DNA from: Sphaeroforma arctica JP610
Taxonomy: Eukaryota; Opisthokonta; Ichthyosporea; Ichthyophonida
Assembly: GCF_001186125.1 (NCBI RefSeq)
Contig: NW_014040305.1
Location: 33,894-55,199, forward strand
Length of the DNA stretch: 21,306 nucleotides
Direction: 5' to 3'
In this document: piece by piece, positions 1-9,647 of the stretch
Position numbering within the stretch: position 1 is the first letter of the stretch
Layout of the letters: each line of letters begins with the position of its first letter
Program-made: the position numbers and the translations under genes
Notes under the pieces: model-generated
What the model saw: the letters and a program-made list of their open reading frames with translations, nothing else
Databases searched by the model: none
Told to the model about the DNA's origin: nothing

Positions 1-117
1 CAAATCCATTTATATATATGTAGATATATATATTTATATTTATATATATTTGGTTATATGAATATAAATATAAATGTGAATTTATATATATATATATATA
101 TATTTACTACATAAATG
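1..117. repeat. AT-rich microsatellite
   Basis: Almost pure A/T with TA, TTTATA and AATATA units, including an unbroken TA run near 85-103. It is not coding in any frame. The rest of 118-335 holds no exon that I can join in phase to the exon starting at 336. The pyrimidine tract at about 299-333 belongs to the acceptor of that exon. Confidence 0.85.
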
Positions 118-335
118 TCAAGCCTCCGTACTAATGAATTCGTCCACACATCTCATGATTTACGAACGCCCAGACGTTCACCTTCCGGTATCCAACCATG
201 GCTTGTGAATTAATTCCGATGTGGTTAAGCGCATTCTGAGCCGTGTATTCACAGGTAGTTAACATATTCACTCATTGTGTCTAGAAATATACAATTGAGT
301 CTTTTCTTTCTGTATGTTCTTTGTCTTCATCTTAG

Positions 336-3300
336 ACGCGATGTGAGTAACGACGAAGGCCCAGAAGGGCACGCTCCCACGCATAGTGTGGGTATGTGGG
401 GCTACGAGGTGCTTTTGAAAACTAACGGCATTCTACAGATTGGTTGGGCTGCGGATGTATGTGAATTTGAGGCTGATAAAGGAGGTATGATATTGTTGTG
501 TGCGACTTGCATACGTACATGCGCCCTTGTTTGAGATTTTAACTTCATCTTTGGCTTTGATCGGTATATATGCATTTTGATGCTTGTGTGCCAATCACAA
601 TAAGCGTTTATCCTTCACGTGTGTAATTTTAAATGTGTGACGAGCTTTCACGCCCTTCCTACATCGTGACTTCGGATACTTCTACTTTTCGACTGCGAAC
701 ACTGGTTGGGGTCGTGCCAATCTCACCGCCTGGCTCTCACGTAAACTAGGGCCCAAGTCTATCCTGGCCTTTCTCATCCAATCCACTCCACTTCAATCCG
801 TTCTATCGTTCCTGCCTGCTTTCCCGCTGTCTTCCTTGGCGCTTCCTATTGTGTTCAGTGGGTGTGGGTGACACCAGACACTCATATGCATTCGATGGTT
901 CTAGGCAGCGTGCGTGGCATGGTAACTTGAAAGATGTGCCGCAACCACATGTATGTCGTTCTCGATGCTTTATAGTTCTTTTTTGGTATATTCCCGATGA
1001 TCTTAGCGAGGTGGATGCGTAAGTTGGAATTAGTGGATATGTGTACTACCAGGTATATCAACGGATAAACTGCACTCTGTGATTGTAGCAGTTATGTCCC
1101 TGTGATATCGTGTAGAGTTTATAACTATTTAATGGATGTCTTCGCCACGGTTGGTTCGGTTTCAGTGGCTTGTGGATATTTTTTGTGCATGTCAGAAGCC
1201 ATAAATACTTTAATGGTATACTAATTTATATTTCGCTGTGAAGAATGTGGCGTACATGTATATTTCATTGTTTACTAAGCTGTATATCGCTGTCAAGTTT
1301 GTGATGTATAAGTATACCCCTACGAATACGAAGCGTTATGTCAAATTAGGATTACAGTGTATTTGTGTATATCCCATTAAATTTCATCAATATGGCAATC
1401 ATGAGGTTTGTATGTATGTCGCCTTGTTTAATGTGTTAAATGTCGTTGTCAAGCATATGTTCCTGTCAAGAGAATACGCCGGTGCCGAGTATAATTCCAT
1501 GTCGTGCATTTGGGGTTCTGTCTTCCTTAGAAAATTATCAATGGCAACTCTGTACCATTATGATTTCCAGCTGGTTCTGAGATCTAAGGATTTTGTGTCA
1601 TGTTATTTAGGTTTCAGAAATTAGTCTATGTGGAATACATGTTACATCTGTTCGTCTTAGTAGGCTATCGGTGTACAGATCTTCATCACAACTATATGCC
1701 AGCTTCATTCATCTACATGCGGGTATCATGCTTCACCGGTGTCGCATTTCTAACCGTCTCGTTCATTGCAACTTCTATCAATGTAGATCGCTTCCATGTA
1801 ATATTTTTTTAAATAAGTGAAATTTGCACGACTCGGTTGGCAGTTTTCAGACACTAATTGGCAACAGAATGCTAGTGAGCGCAACTAAAACGTCCACGAT
1901 ATTCCAGTCCGTGGTTATACATATTCTTCGAAACATGCCTCTGAAATGTGTGTGGTCTTTGTTTTTTAACACCATCCTGTTGGTACAATCATACACATTT
2001 GTTTTATTGGTGCATTGTACATTTGCATACACGCGTATGAGCGATAGTGGACTAATCTATTTGTGTATCACGTGGATATTGTCAGGAGCCATATGGGTTG
2101 GAATGGCGAGAAGGTGATGTGGTGACTGTGCTAATGGACATCGAAGAGGCCACCATTTCATATCTGCTCAATGGAGAAGACATGGTACGCACGTGGAACG
2201 CACGCGTAACGCGGGAAGTGTTCGTTTGATTGTTATAGTGTGATGTCGTGTTTGTGTGTACATACTGTTATTGTGCAAATATCTAAAAGAACACGATTGT
2301 TTTTTTATGTGTATATGCCACCCCAGGTGTACGTGAGAGTAGATAATTTTTCAATCGTACTTCGTATGTGGACTTTGCTGCGGTATAATTTTCACATTGC
2401 AGCTTATCGTAACTATCCTGTACCACAAAGGTGTTGTGAATGCTTGATGTATAGACGATTAAACACGGTTCTGTGCATGTACGGTCCATGCACACGGCGT
2501 GTATGTATAATAAGTTTGTTATATCCCTAGTGTTGTACGTGTAGTCGACTATACCTATATGCACAGGATGCGCATCTAAGTTCGGTCACATGTTGGGTTG
2601 TGCCCATATTAATTATGCTTGTGGACAGGTGGTTTGTCACTCAGCCACACTCGAAGAAATTTATCTACCTTCCTATTTCTTTCACAACAAAAGAATCTCC
2701 AAGGTCTCAAACTATCTGCAATATGCGTAAGGACCAGGTGTTAACTAGGTCTAATATATTGGAAAGTGAAAATTTCAAGCAACCATTCAGCCTCTCACAA
2801 GCAACACTGAACGATTCTATCTGGCTTAAATATGTCACCTTCGCATCAAACACTTTCATATGCCCTCATTTTTAATACGATGTGCTATATTTATATCAGA
2901 TTTGCTACGCTGTACCCTTCTATGTGCTACAACCCCTTACGGCATTCGAAAATCGTACACCGACAGTTCCTCTGGGACTTTGCACGCACAACCTCGTATC
3001 TAGCGCCCAATTGCATTGCCTCAACTTGAAATTCATAGACAATGAATTTGTTCGTATAACATACCGTCTTTTATTCCGGCGTCAATTATTCTCATATTAT
3101 AAATCTTGATTACTGTGATACTGTGTGGTTCTCGTTGTTCACTTGCAGTTGAAGATTGTACCAGCAATCAATAGTAATCTATATACCATATATGTCCATC
3201 CGGTCTGGGCTACATCGTCCCTCCGCACGAAATTATTTTTATGTAAAGGTCTATATTCCAAGACCAAAATTTCAAATAACGGGGTTGTCAATGCTGAGCT

Positions 3301-6300
3301 CCCGCAATGGCAACACTATTCTTGTACTTGCTAATCATATACCTGAAAATCCGCATATCTCTCAACCGGTATAAATTGAAGAGCTGAACTGTGTTTGCAT
3401 CGCACTAGGGTGTCGCATTCAGGAGTGTCAACACTGAGATGAGATGGTATCCAGCAATCTCCTTAGCAACAGGTCAACAATGTGTGGCGAATTTCGGTAC
3501 TGCGCCATTCAGATACAAGCTGCCACCTGGCTACAAGAGCGTCTCGCAGATACAGGTATGAGTAGCTATAAATTCCCGTAGAAGATTTTTTCTTTTCTTC
3601 GGATTCATAGTTCCGTATATAGTAACCAACGGACGAGTGTATATGCCTAAACGTGGATTACATGAAAATACCTTCACATGTTGCCTTTGCTTCTTCCATG
3701 AAGCAATATAGCGTGTTCAATGCTTTGGTACTTACGTATTGTAAAGTCCATACTTATGCATACATCTTAATTGGTGCGTACATTTTAGCACGGTGGACAT
3801 GTGTGTGTTTGAAAATATACGCAGGTGTGGTTATACTTCTCGTGTGTGTATATGCGTGTTCGTGCGTACGTAATAACAAGGTTTGTATGTAGTGCGTATC
3901 GTCATATAATATGTGCTCACTTGAAATTTTTAAATCCCGTTTGAATTGTGTATATGATGGCCTGTACAATGTATTCGGTAGCCACTACATATATTTGACC
4001 AATCTTTATACATGGATTATGTCATAGTGAACTTTTCAGCTTTGCTCTGATATAATGACACTCAAACCTTTCGAAAAGCATTAGCCGCGCGAGATTATTC
4101 ACATATTATACATGTTCTGTACTATATTACATATATTTGCCTATTTGCTGATTGCCTCTCGATGAGTCGTTTATCCGATTATATTCCAAATATTACTCCT
4201 TTTTGGGGGGGGGGAGTTCTCATTTCAATTCGTTTATTCAAATTTAAATCTTTCTATTTGCGACCTACTGTCATTCACTCAGACTCGGCAGCGTGCCGTA
4301 GAAATGGCCAAGGATTCTGCTACAGTGCCTCCAAAGTATGTCAGCATCACTCCTGCAAGTGTATACGAACAAGAAATAGTGCAAGTTGGTTATCGGTAAG
4401 AAGGGCTTTGGTTTCTGCAGCGCTTTCTGCTGAGAAAATATTGAACTACCCGATTTGTGAAGAGATTATATTAGCGTATCACACGTCACCCCTAGGGATG
4501 CGACTTTCTATTGTCTAGTAGCTAGTCGTGATACATCTACGTTTTGGGATTTTTGATGAAGGTAGATCTTGCATTTGTTTATCTGGCCTTACATCCTTAT
4601 CCATACTGAATCTATCAAAGTGCGTTCAGGTGCATGTACGGTATATATCCTGCAAATTAACGTGTTTATCCACATATATCTGATTATAATCGAGTTTCAA
4701 GAAGTAGAACTTCTTGACACAAGAAAATAGATCGGAGGTGCCCACTCAAACATACAAAAACATATAGGTATTATATATCCAGATTCTAATTATTCATCGA
4801 AATATTTCTCTTCAATTTCATTTATACCATGACTGTTTTATCACAGTAAACGACTGACATCTCTGCGAGAAGAGCAGAAACGAGTTGCACCAGTACAACC
4901 CCTGTTCTACTTCGAGGCCACGGTGGCTGCAGAGAGACCTAGGTATTTAAGATCTTCTTTCGAATTATGAGATATGTGAACTGCCCTGGGCGGGGGGGGC
5001 GGTTCTTCTGTTTGAGACGTAAATTTAAAGATGCACCCTAACTGCAACCTGATATATGACTATTTGAATTTATTTATGTACTCCCTAAAAGTATACTTTT
5101 ATCTACAAGAGACTTCCATATTAAATTTTTGTCTAAAATGTGCTAGTCTGCAAAGGTCCACTATCTTGCTGGGATTATTAAGGAGTGCAACGGTGTGCAT
5201 TCTGATCTGATAATGCTTTGTCGCAGTTCAACATTCCGGACGAAACGTATACAACGACTGTGCTATAACCATAGAAAAATCAGAACCAAATTGATATTTT
5301 ATTCAATCATACAGTGCATTTAAAATAGGTACCCGCTCACTACTTTTCACACATAAAGTCTATATCAATTATGTCTCTCAGTACCAAGTGTACTTCATTG
5401 CAATTGATCTCCCAAATTGGTATATGAGACTTCGCAGCCTTTCATCGCTTTGCAGTTTTTCATCACTACACACTGTACTATACATGTCAATCACCACGCA
5501 CTCTCACCACCGCCCCCTGTTTATGTGTCATACCTTTGTATAGCCAAATTCTGTATTGCCCATATCAATACAAAATTGTAGTCTGTCTGTATCCACATCT
5601 TCTCTCATTTCACAACTTCACTTCACAGCCCGCTCGCCGTAGGACTGCACGCCTCAGACGGGTACACCTATCTAGTGAAGTTTCTGGGGGCAGGGCAGCT
5701 GATGTTTGTAAAGCAGTCGTACGTAATCCAGGGAGCCCACCAACAGGTCATCCGGTCACACATATTCCCTGATCTGGCGTATGCCCCTTGCAAGTATGGT
5801 GTTTTGAATACCTATTTGTGAGTCGCTTGTGCATTCGTGACTTATATATTTCTAGTGTACGATACTGAATATCTTGTAAGCATGTGCAGCGTGTCATTTT
5901 ACACTCTACAAGACATACAGAGTTTCGTACTATTGTCTTTGCATTATGTGCACATACCGCAAGGGTGGTGTGCTTCTCTTTTGCCTCTTGGATGTAGAAA
6001 ATGAAACTTCATTTGCGTATATCAGGTTGTTTAGTATTGCAAAGGCAAGTTTGCTGTGTATGTCAATTGTCCAAATTTCACTGGTCTGTGTGTTTTTCGA
6101 GTGGCTAGTTTAATTTTGGGTGTCTATACCATCTGCAAGCAAGTGTGGTGCGTGTGCATATTCGCCATGCACGCCGTGTCCTTTAGTCTATTTGTTCCCG
6201 TTGCCTTGTAAATTGTCAGTATGCCCCATGTAAGTATTTGTTCGGATATTGTGTACGTTCTCCCGTGTGCTCTTTCACAGTCCGCTGCATCGCATCCGCT

Positions 6301-7927
6301 CCGTCCAAGTTCGCTTGGCTGATATGTAAAAGTCCTATGATGTAGCAGCTATTTCATCATCTTGCCAAAAATTGGGTGCGTTTGTTTTTTTTCTCTTGAT
6401 ACTTTAAGCAGTGATTGTTGTGGAGACTAGAACGCAAGACACAAGTTTACAACACTCAAAGAAGTGCTGACCCTAATGATGATTCTATCGCCTGCCTTCC
6501 GGAGAACACTGTTCTTTGTTTCTCAAAGTGATTCATTTCGAATTATAATCCCGCTTCGATAGGCATCAGTGGTGACTTTTACTCGCTCTCAACTCACCTG
6601 TCGGCTGCTCTACATTATATAGATACACGCCCGCTATGGCGATAGGATGTGGCGTTTCCAGAGAAGATCGTTCTATGTTCTTCACACTGGACGGTGTTTT
6701 CGTAGGTAGGTGCTAATACGTCCGCTTAACGGCTAAAGATTGCTATCGTGCGTGTGTAGTTTATGATGGATCGTGCTTGCTATGGGCCAATGCATATGTA
6801 ATTAGGCTTATCGTTATGCGTGTACAATGTATGGAGTACGTTGCTGGGGATAGAAGTAGTGGCTTAAAACCAATTGTGGACTTGCTGATATACAATTAGC
6901 CATTCTGGATGCCAATTAATATCATTGTCGATGCTTATACGGGATGTCTTCTTGTTTTTTCAAAGTCAGGATGACTGCATATAACATATCGCATACTAAG
7001 CCAAGCCAACCGCTAGTCAGTTGTGTCGAGAGAGAAAAAAGCAGTCATAAGATACCATTGACTATAGACGTGAACACTGACAAGAATTAGTGTGTTTTGA
7101 TCCCGAAAGCGGTGGACACATTGATGCATACTAATTTATCTATCGAAAATAAAGTATTTTCTTAGAACGACATAACACATCTGGTCTCGTTTCAGGCTCA
7201 CCATTTCCACCGGTCAAGGACGTAGCCTCAATATCTTTTCCGTACGTGAGTGGAGAACGTCTGTGCGTCAATTTCGGTCAAAAGCGCTTCTCCTATCCCG
7301 TGGCTGACAGGTATAATATTTTTGCAACTCTGCATCTTAATGTTATTTATAAGCTATGTACTAGTTGCAATCGAGATTTGATATAGATAGGAGTATATTT
7401 GTGCATGCAAGTATGTGAACCATTTGAACGCTTTTTAGCTCATGTGAATTGATGCATATATGCATTCAAGTATCTATTTCAAATAAATGATTTGTTGTAG
7501 GTATATATCAAGGATATACATACATTGTTGTATCTGAACTCAGATCTTATGTCTGTACGCATTCTTGCAATATACGTAGACGTTTAGATTGTGTTCAACA
7601 TTCATCCAGATGTTGTGCAACTAGTCATGAAAATTCTTTACAATCAATGTGATCGGTTTTTGTGAACCAAGCTGGTTCGTGTATTTAAACAGTGTCAACT
7701 TTTCATAAAGAGCAAGTCGAACGTCTTTGACCCAGTTGTATGGCGCGTGGTAATAATCAATGCATACAATCTACTATTTTACATCCAATAGAGAGGTCGT
7801 TCGGAAGCGCATGGCTTCCATTCTGAGCGATCAGTCGCTGAACTACATCACGACCATCTTTGTGGAGGAAGTGGGCGAACAAGATCCGGTCGGACTATTT
7901 GATCTGTTGCGCGGCACAGATGCTTGA
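336..7927 (+). CDS. Double SPRY-domain protein, 5'-partial, ten exons
   Basis: Spliced host gene whose N-terminal part lies left of the window. Exons: 336-484, 859-950, 2086-2184, 3409-3555, 4283-4395, 4847-4942, 5629-5718, 6623-6705, 7196-7310, 7792-7927 (stop TGA 7925-7927). All nine junctions keep one frame and use GT..AG, giving about 373 residues. The first SPRY domain spans exons 1-4; motifs are GYEVLLKTNGILQIGW, VGDTRHSYAFDG, WREGDVVTVLMD, YLLNGED, WYPAISL and ANFGTAPFRY. The second spans exons 6-9; motifs are LFYFEATV, MAIGCGV, FFTLDGVFVG, ISFPYVSGERLCVNFG and KRFSYPV. A charged linker joins them (exon 5), and exon 10 is a 45-residue tail. SPRY domains are protein-interaction modules. 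The first resembles those of RNF123/KPC1 and RSPRY1 ubiquitin ligases, but no RING finger is visible here, so the full protein could be a ligase subunit or another adaptor. Confidence 0.88.
485..858 (+). other. Intron 1 of the SPRY gene
   Basis: Donor GTATGA, acceptor TTCAG. The interior is mixed sequence and I see no gene or repeat in it. Confidence 0.8.
951..2085 (+). other. Intron 2 of the SPRY gene
   Basis: Donor GTATGT, acceptor GTCAG. It is 1,135 nt and rich in T and G on the + strand. Open frames inside it (near 1238-1624, 1600-1812 and 1824-2117) have no domain or codon character and look like chance openings. No mobile element was recognised. Confidence 0.75.
2185..3408 (+). other. 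Intron 3 of the SPRY gene
   Basis: Donor GTACGC, acceptor CTAG. At 1,224 nt it is the longest intron here. Composition flips near 2570 from G/T-rich to A/C-rich on the + strand. No gene, RNA or repeat was recognised. Confidence 0.75.
3556..4282 (+). other. Intron 4 of the SPRY gene, with a 10-G run
   Basis: Donor GTATGA, acceptor CTCAG. It holds a homopolymer of ten G at 4205-4214 and a G/T-rich block at about 3780-3900. No coding content was recognised. Confidence 0.75.
4396..4846 (+). other. Intron 5 of the SPRY gene
   Basis: Donor GTAAGA, the closest to the general consensus in this gene; acceptor CACAG. I see nothing else in it. Confidence 0.8.
4943..5628 (+). other. Intron 6 of the SPRY gene, with an 8-G run
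   Basis: Donor GTATTT, acceptor CACAG after a long pyrimidine-rich stretch (about 5586-5628). It has eight G at 4992-4999 with flanking GGG and GG. No gene was seen. Confidence 0.78.
5719..6622 (+). other. Intron 7 of the SPRY gene
   Basis: Donor GTACGT, acceptor ATATAG. The first 80 nt stay open in the exon frame, but only the donor at 5719 fits the phase of exon 8. A second, longer-exon isoform cannot be excluded. Nothing else was recognised. Confidence 0.72.
6706..7195 (+). other. Intron 8 of the SPRY gene
   Basis: Donor GTAGGT, acceptor TTCAG after CTCGTTT. I see no further feature in it. Confidence 0.8.
7311..7791 (+). other. Intron 9 of the SPRY gene
   Basis: Donor GTATAA, acceptor AATAG. 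AT-rich, with no recognisable content. Confidence 0.8.
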
Positions 7928-8167
7928 CATAATTGTAAAAGATATGATTTATTGAAAAAATAGACATATGGAAGGCCAGGTTTGGGACATGATTATATTT
8001 TTGAACAGTATTATTTTATTCAAAACATAGTCGAGGCGATGTTGGACAGCGTAAAAACAAAATAGTGTCTGCGATGCTCTCTGAACTCTTCCCAGTTCCT
8101 TTGTCCTAAAAATGACTGTACTTGCACATCGATATGAATAAACTTACAATTCGACATAGAGATAGAG
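7928..8167 (+). other. 3' flank of the SPRY gene with possible poly(A) signal
   Basis: AT-rich sequence follows the TGA. An AATAAA hexamer at 8137-8142 lies about 210 nt past the stop and is the first canonical poly(A) signal on this strand. The cleavage site itself cannot be seen. Confidence 0.4.
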
Positions 8168-8257
8168 TACATAAACACATATACACATACATACATACAC
8201 ACGTACATACATACAAACATACATACATGTAAATATATATATAAATATATATATTTT
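8168..8257. repeat. ACAT/CATA tetranucleotide microsatellite, then a TA tract
   Basis: Imperfect tandem ACAT units fill about 8168-8229, followed by an AT-only tract at 8231-8257. The long minus-strand frame across it (a Met/Tyr/Val/Cys repeat) is an artefact of the microsatellite. Confidence 0.9.
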
Positions 8258-8723
8258 GGACCTGATAAGTTGTTAGCGTGGGATATGGGGGACTAATAGT
8301 AAAGTGCTATTGTATCTAAAGTATGGTGCATTCGAATGAATCTATTTATGATCTCACCCTCAGTTATATACTGATGGTGTTTGTACTAGTGTTCAACCAC
8401 TTGGGTTGGCTAGGGTTAAATCTCATATGATCAGTATGAGAAACCATATGCAGAACACTTTAGCACTTAAAAATATTTTCTAGAAATAAATATATCATAT
8501 TCTCTGTTACTACACTCAGTCTCGGACCTCGGCTCTCGGCTAGGCGGTGGCCCGTATCCTATAAATAAAACAATCTGAGTATAAGTCTCAAATTACTCTT
8601 ACGTTCTCTCGGGCTGACCCACCTATACTTGTATTAATTTGAGAACAAGTCCCAAATTACTCTCGGGCTGACGACGTAAAACGTATTTAACGTGATAGGA
8701 ATGCGTCTTCGACTGTAGTCCCA
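8258..8723. other. Non-coding stretch with two small repeats
   Basis: No gene recognised. It holds a 7-bp inverted repeat (TCTCATA, 7-nt loop, TATGAGA) at 8421-8441. It also holds an imperfect direct repeat in which an AAGTC(T/C)CAAATTACTCT block and CTCTCGGGCTGAC occur at 8583-8618 and again, compacted, at 8647-8672. Confidence 0.6.
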
Positions 8724-8750
8724 ATATATATATATATATATATATATATA
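8724..8750. repeat. (AT)n microsatellite
   Basis: An uninterrupted AT run immediately left of the GC-rich sequence that begins at 8751. Confidence 0.9.
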
Positions 8751-8801
8751 GTTGCGGCGGCAGTAAAACGTGAGGATGAGCTTGTCTCCTGTATGGTACA
8801 G
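8751..8801 (+). mobile_element. Left stub of an older, interrupted retroelement
   Basis: About 50 bp of GC-rich sequence that differs in composition from the AT-rich flank and resembles 12288 onward. If the inserted LTR element and one ACAG copy are mentally removed, a + strand frame remains open for about 40 codons across the join. This supports the idea that both pieces were once contiguous. The stub is too short for homology to be claimed from itself. Confidence 0.4.
8798..8801. repeat. Target-site duplication, left copy (ACAG)
   Basis: ACAG directly precedes the TGTAA start of the 5' LTR and is repeated at 12284-12287 directly after the TTACA end of the 3' LTR. Four base pairs is a normal duplication size for LTR elements. 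Confidence 0.55.
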
Positions 8802-9535
8802 TGTAAAAGCCGGGCCTCCACATTAGAATCTTGTAATATAAACGTACTCTTAAAAGACGTAAACTTAGTTTTCTTAAATGGTTTTTAACGGTTTTTATTT
8901 TAGAATTAAACACCGTTTCCATTTTACGTATCAGATATTTGGACAAGGCATTAAAAGGCCCCAGTAAAATACCAAATATAAGATTTGGACTAGTTCTATT
9001 AATAGAACTATATTTACCTTCCAAATCTATTTATATCTGAATACTTCAATAGCGAGATGGCTCAACCGAACATAGGTTTCTAAGGACTATAATCGTTGCT
9101 TAGTTTATCCTCCGTTCAGCCAACCAGATGTGCCAGTCTGATGAAGGCTAAGTCGGTAATTCTAGATAAGTGGCAAGTTATTGGTTAATGCAATAACTAT
9201 GGACATCGTGAGTATTTTTCTTTTTTCTTTTCTTTTTTCTTCTTAAGATAGGATTTTATGAGTCTCTCGGATTCGCCCCAACGAAACATCCATAGTTTCT
9301 AATAGAGCGACAACGAAACACTAAATAAAATCCCTTCGGCGAAAATAGTACTGAGAGGATTATATAGGCAATGTCTCAGCCTCACAATCCCTCAGAGTAT
9401 TGCTCTTTTCACGAGGTATACCTAACTTTACTAAAAGACTCATTTCGTTTATTTACTTTTAAGTCTTGATATACTTAGGCTTAGCGTCTATTTACTTTAA
9501 GGCGTTAATATCGCCTTAATAGACCGAAATTTACA
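8802..9535 (+). repeat. 5' LTR
   Basis: Begins TGTAA and ends TTACA, a perfect 5-bp inverted terminus. The right-hand 175 bp are confirmed by the second copy; the left 560 bp are not, because the other copy lacks them. AATAAA occurs near 9325. No clear primer-binding site starting TGG follows the end at 9535. The minus-strand open frame at 8623-9024 crosses the LTR edge and is not a gene. Confidence 0.6.
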
Positions 9536-9647
9536 TATTTTAAAGTTAGCAGAGGTATTAATTACTTAGACTACTTAAACGTAAAGGTAGATGACTACCA
9601 CGGATATTTTTAAGCGCAGTCATTACTGCAGTCATAAGTTAAGTATT

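Larger units (their letters stand above)
336..3555 (+). other. First SPRY domain (exons 1-4)
   Basis: The domain core is cut by three introns. The strand order is typical: the entry strand YEVLLKTNG, the QIGW turn, the conserved VGD..SYAFDG segment, the EGDVV..MD strand, the LNG hairpin, and the closing NFG..PFRY strand. The pattern VGD.xxSYAxDG..x.xWH is shared with RNF123-type SPRY domains, which is an argument from family memory. The donor of exon 2 was placed at 951 (GTATGT) because only this choice stays in phase with exon 3. The nearer GT sites do not. Confidence 0.82.
4847..7310 (+). other. Second SPRY domain (exons 6-9)
   Basis: The core runs from LFYFEATV to KRFSYPV, with the canonical IGCGV strand, the FFTLDG hairpin and the VNFGQ closing strand. 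It is closer to the RanBPM-like SPRY pattern than the first domain is. Exon 7 must end at 5718 (donor GTACGT) to keep phase with exon 8. The frame stays open past 5718 for some distance, which could be mistaken for a longer exon. Confidence 0.82.

Noticed and set aside
1238-2117. Three plus-strand open frames of 70-128 codons inside intron 2
   Set aside because: No domain and odd Tyr/Val/Cys-rich composition; they lie between two SPRY exons that join in phase.
8020-8220. Minus-strand frame with a Met-Tyr-Val-Cys repeat
   Set aside because: It is translation of the ACAT microsatellite.
8623-9024. 133-codon minus-strand frame
   Set aside because: It crosses the TA microsatellite and the LTR edge and contains Tyr-Ile repeats from TA; no protein features.
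9138-9144. CTGATGA, the first core box of a hammerhead ribozyme, inside the LTR
   Set aside because: No GAAA box and no stems I-III around it; chance heptamer.
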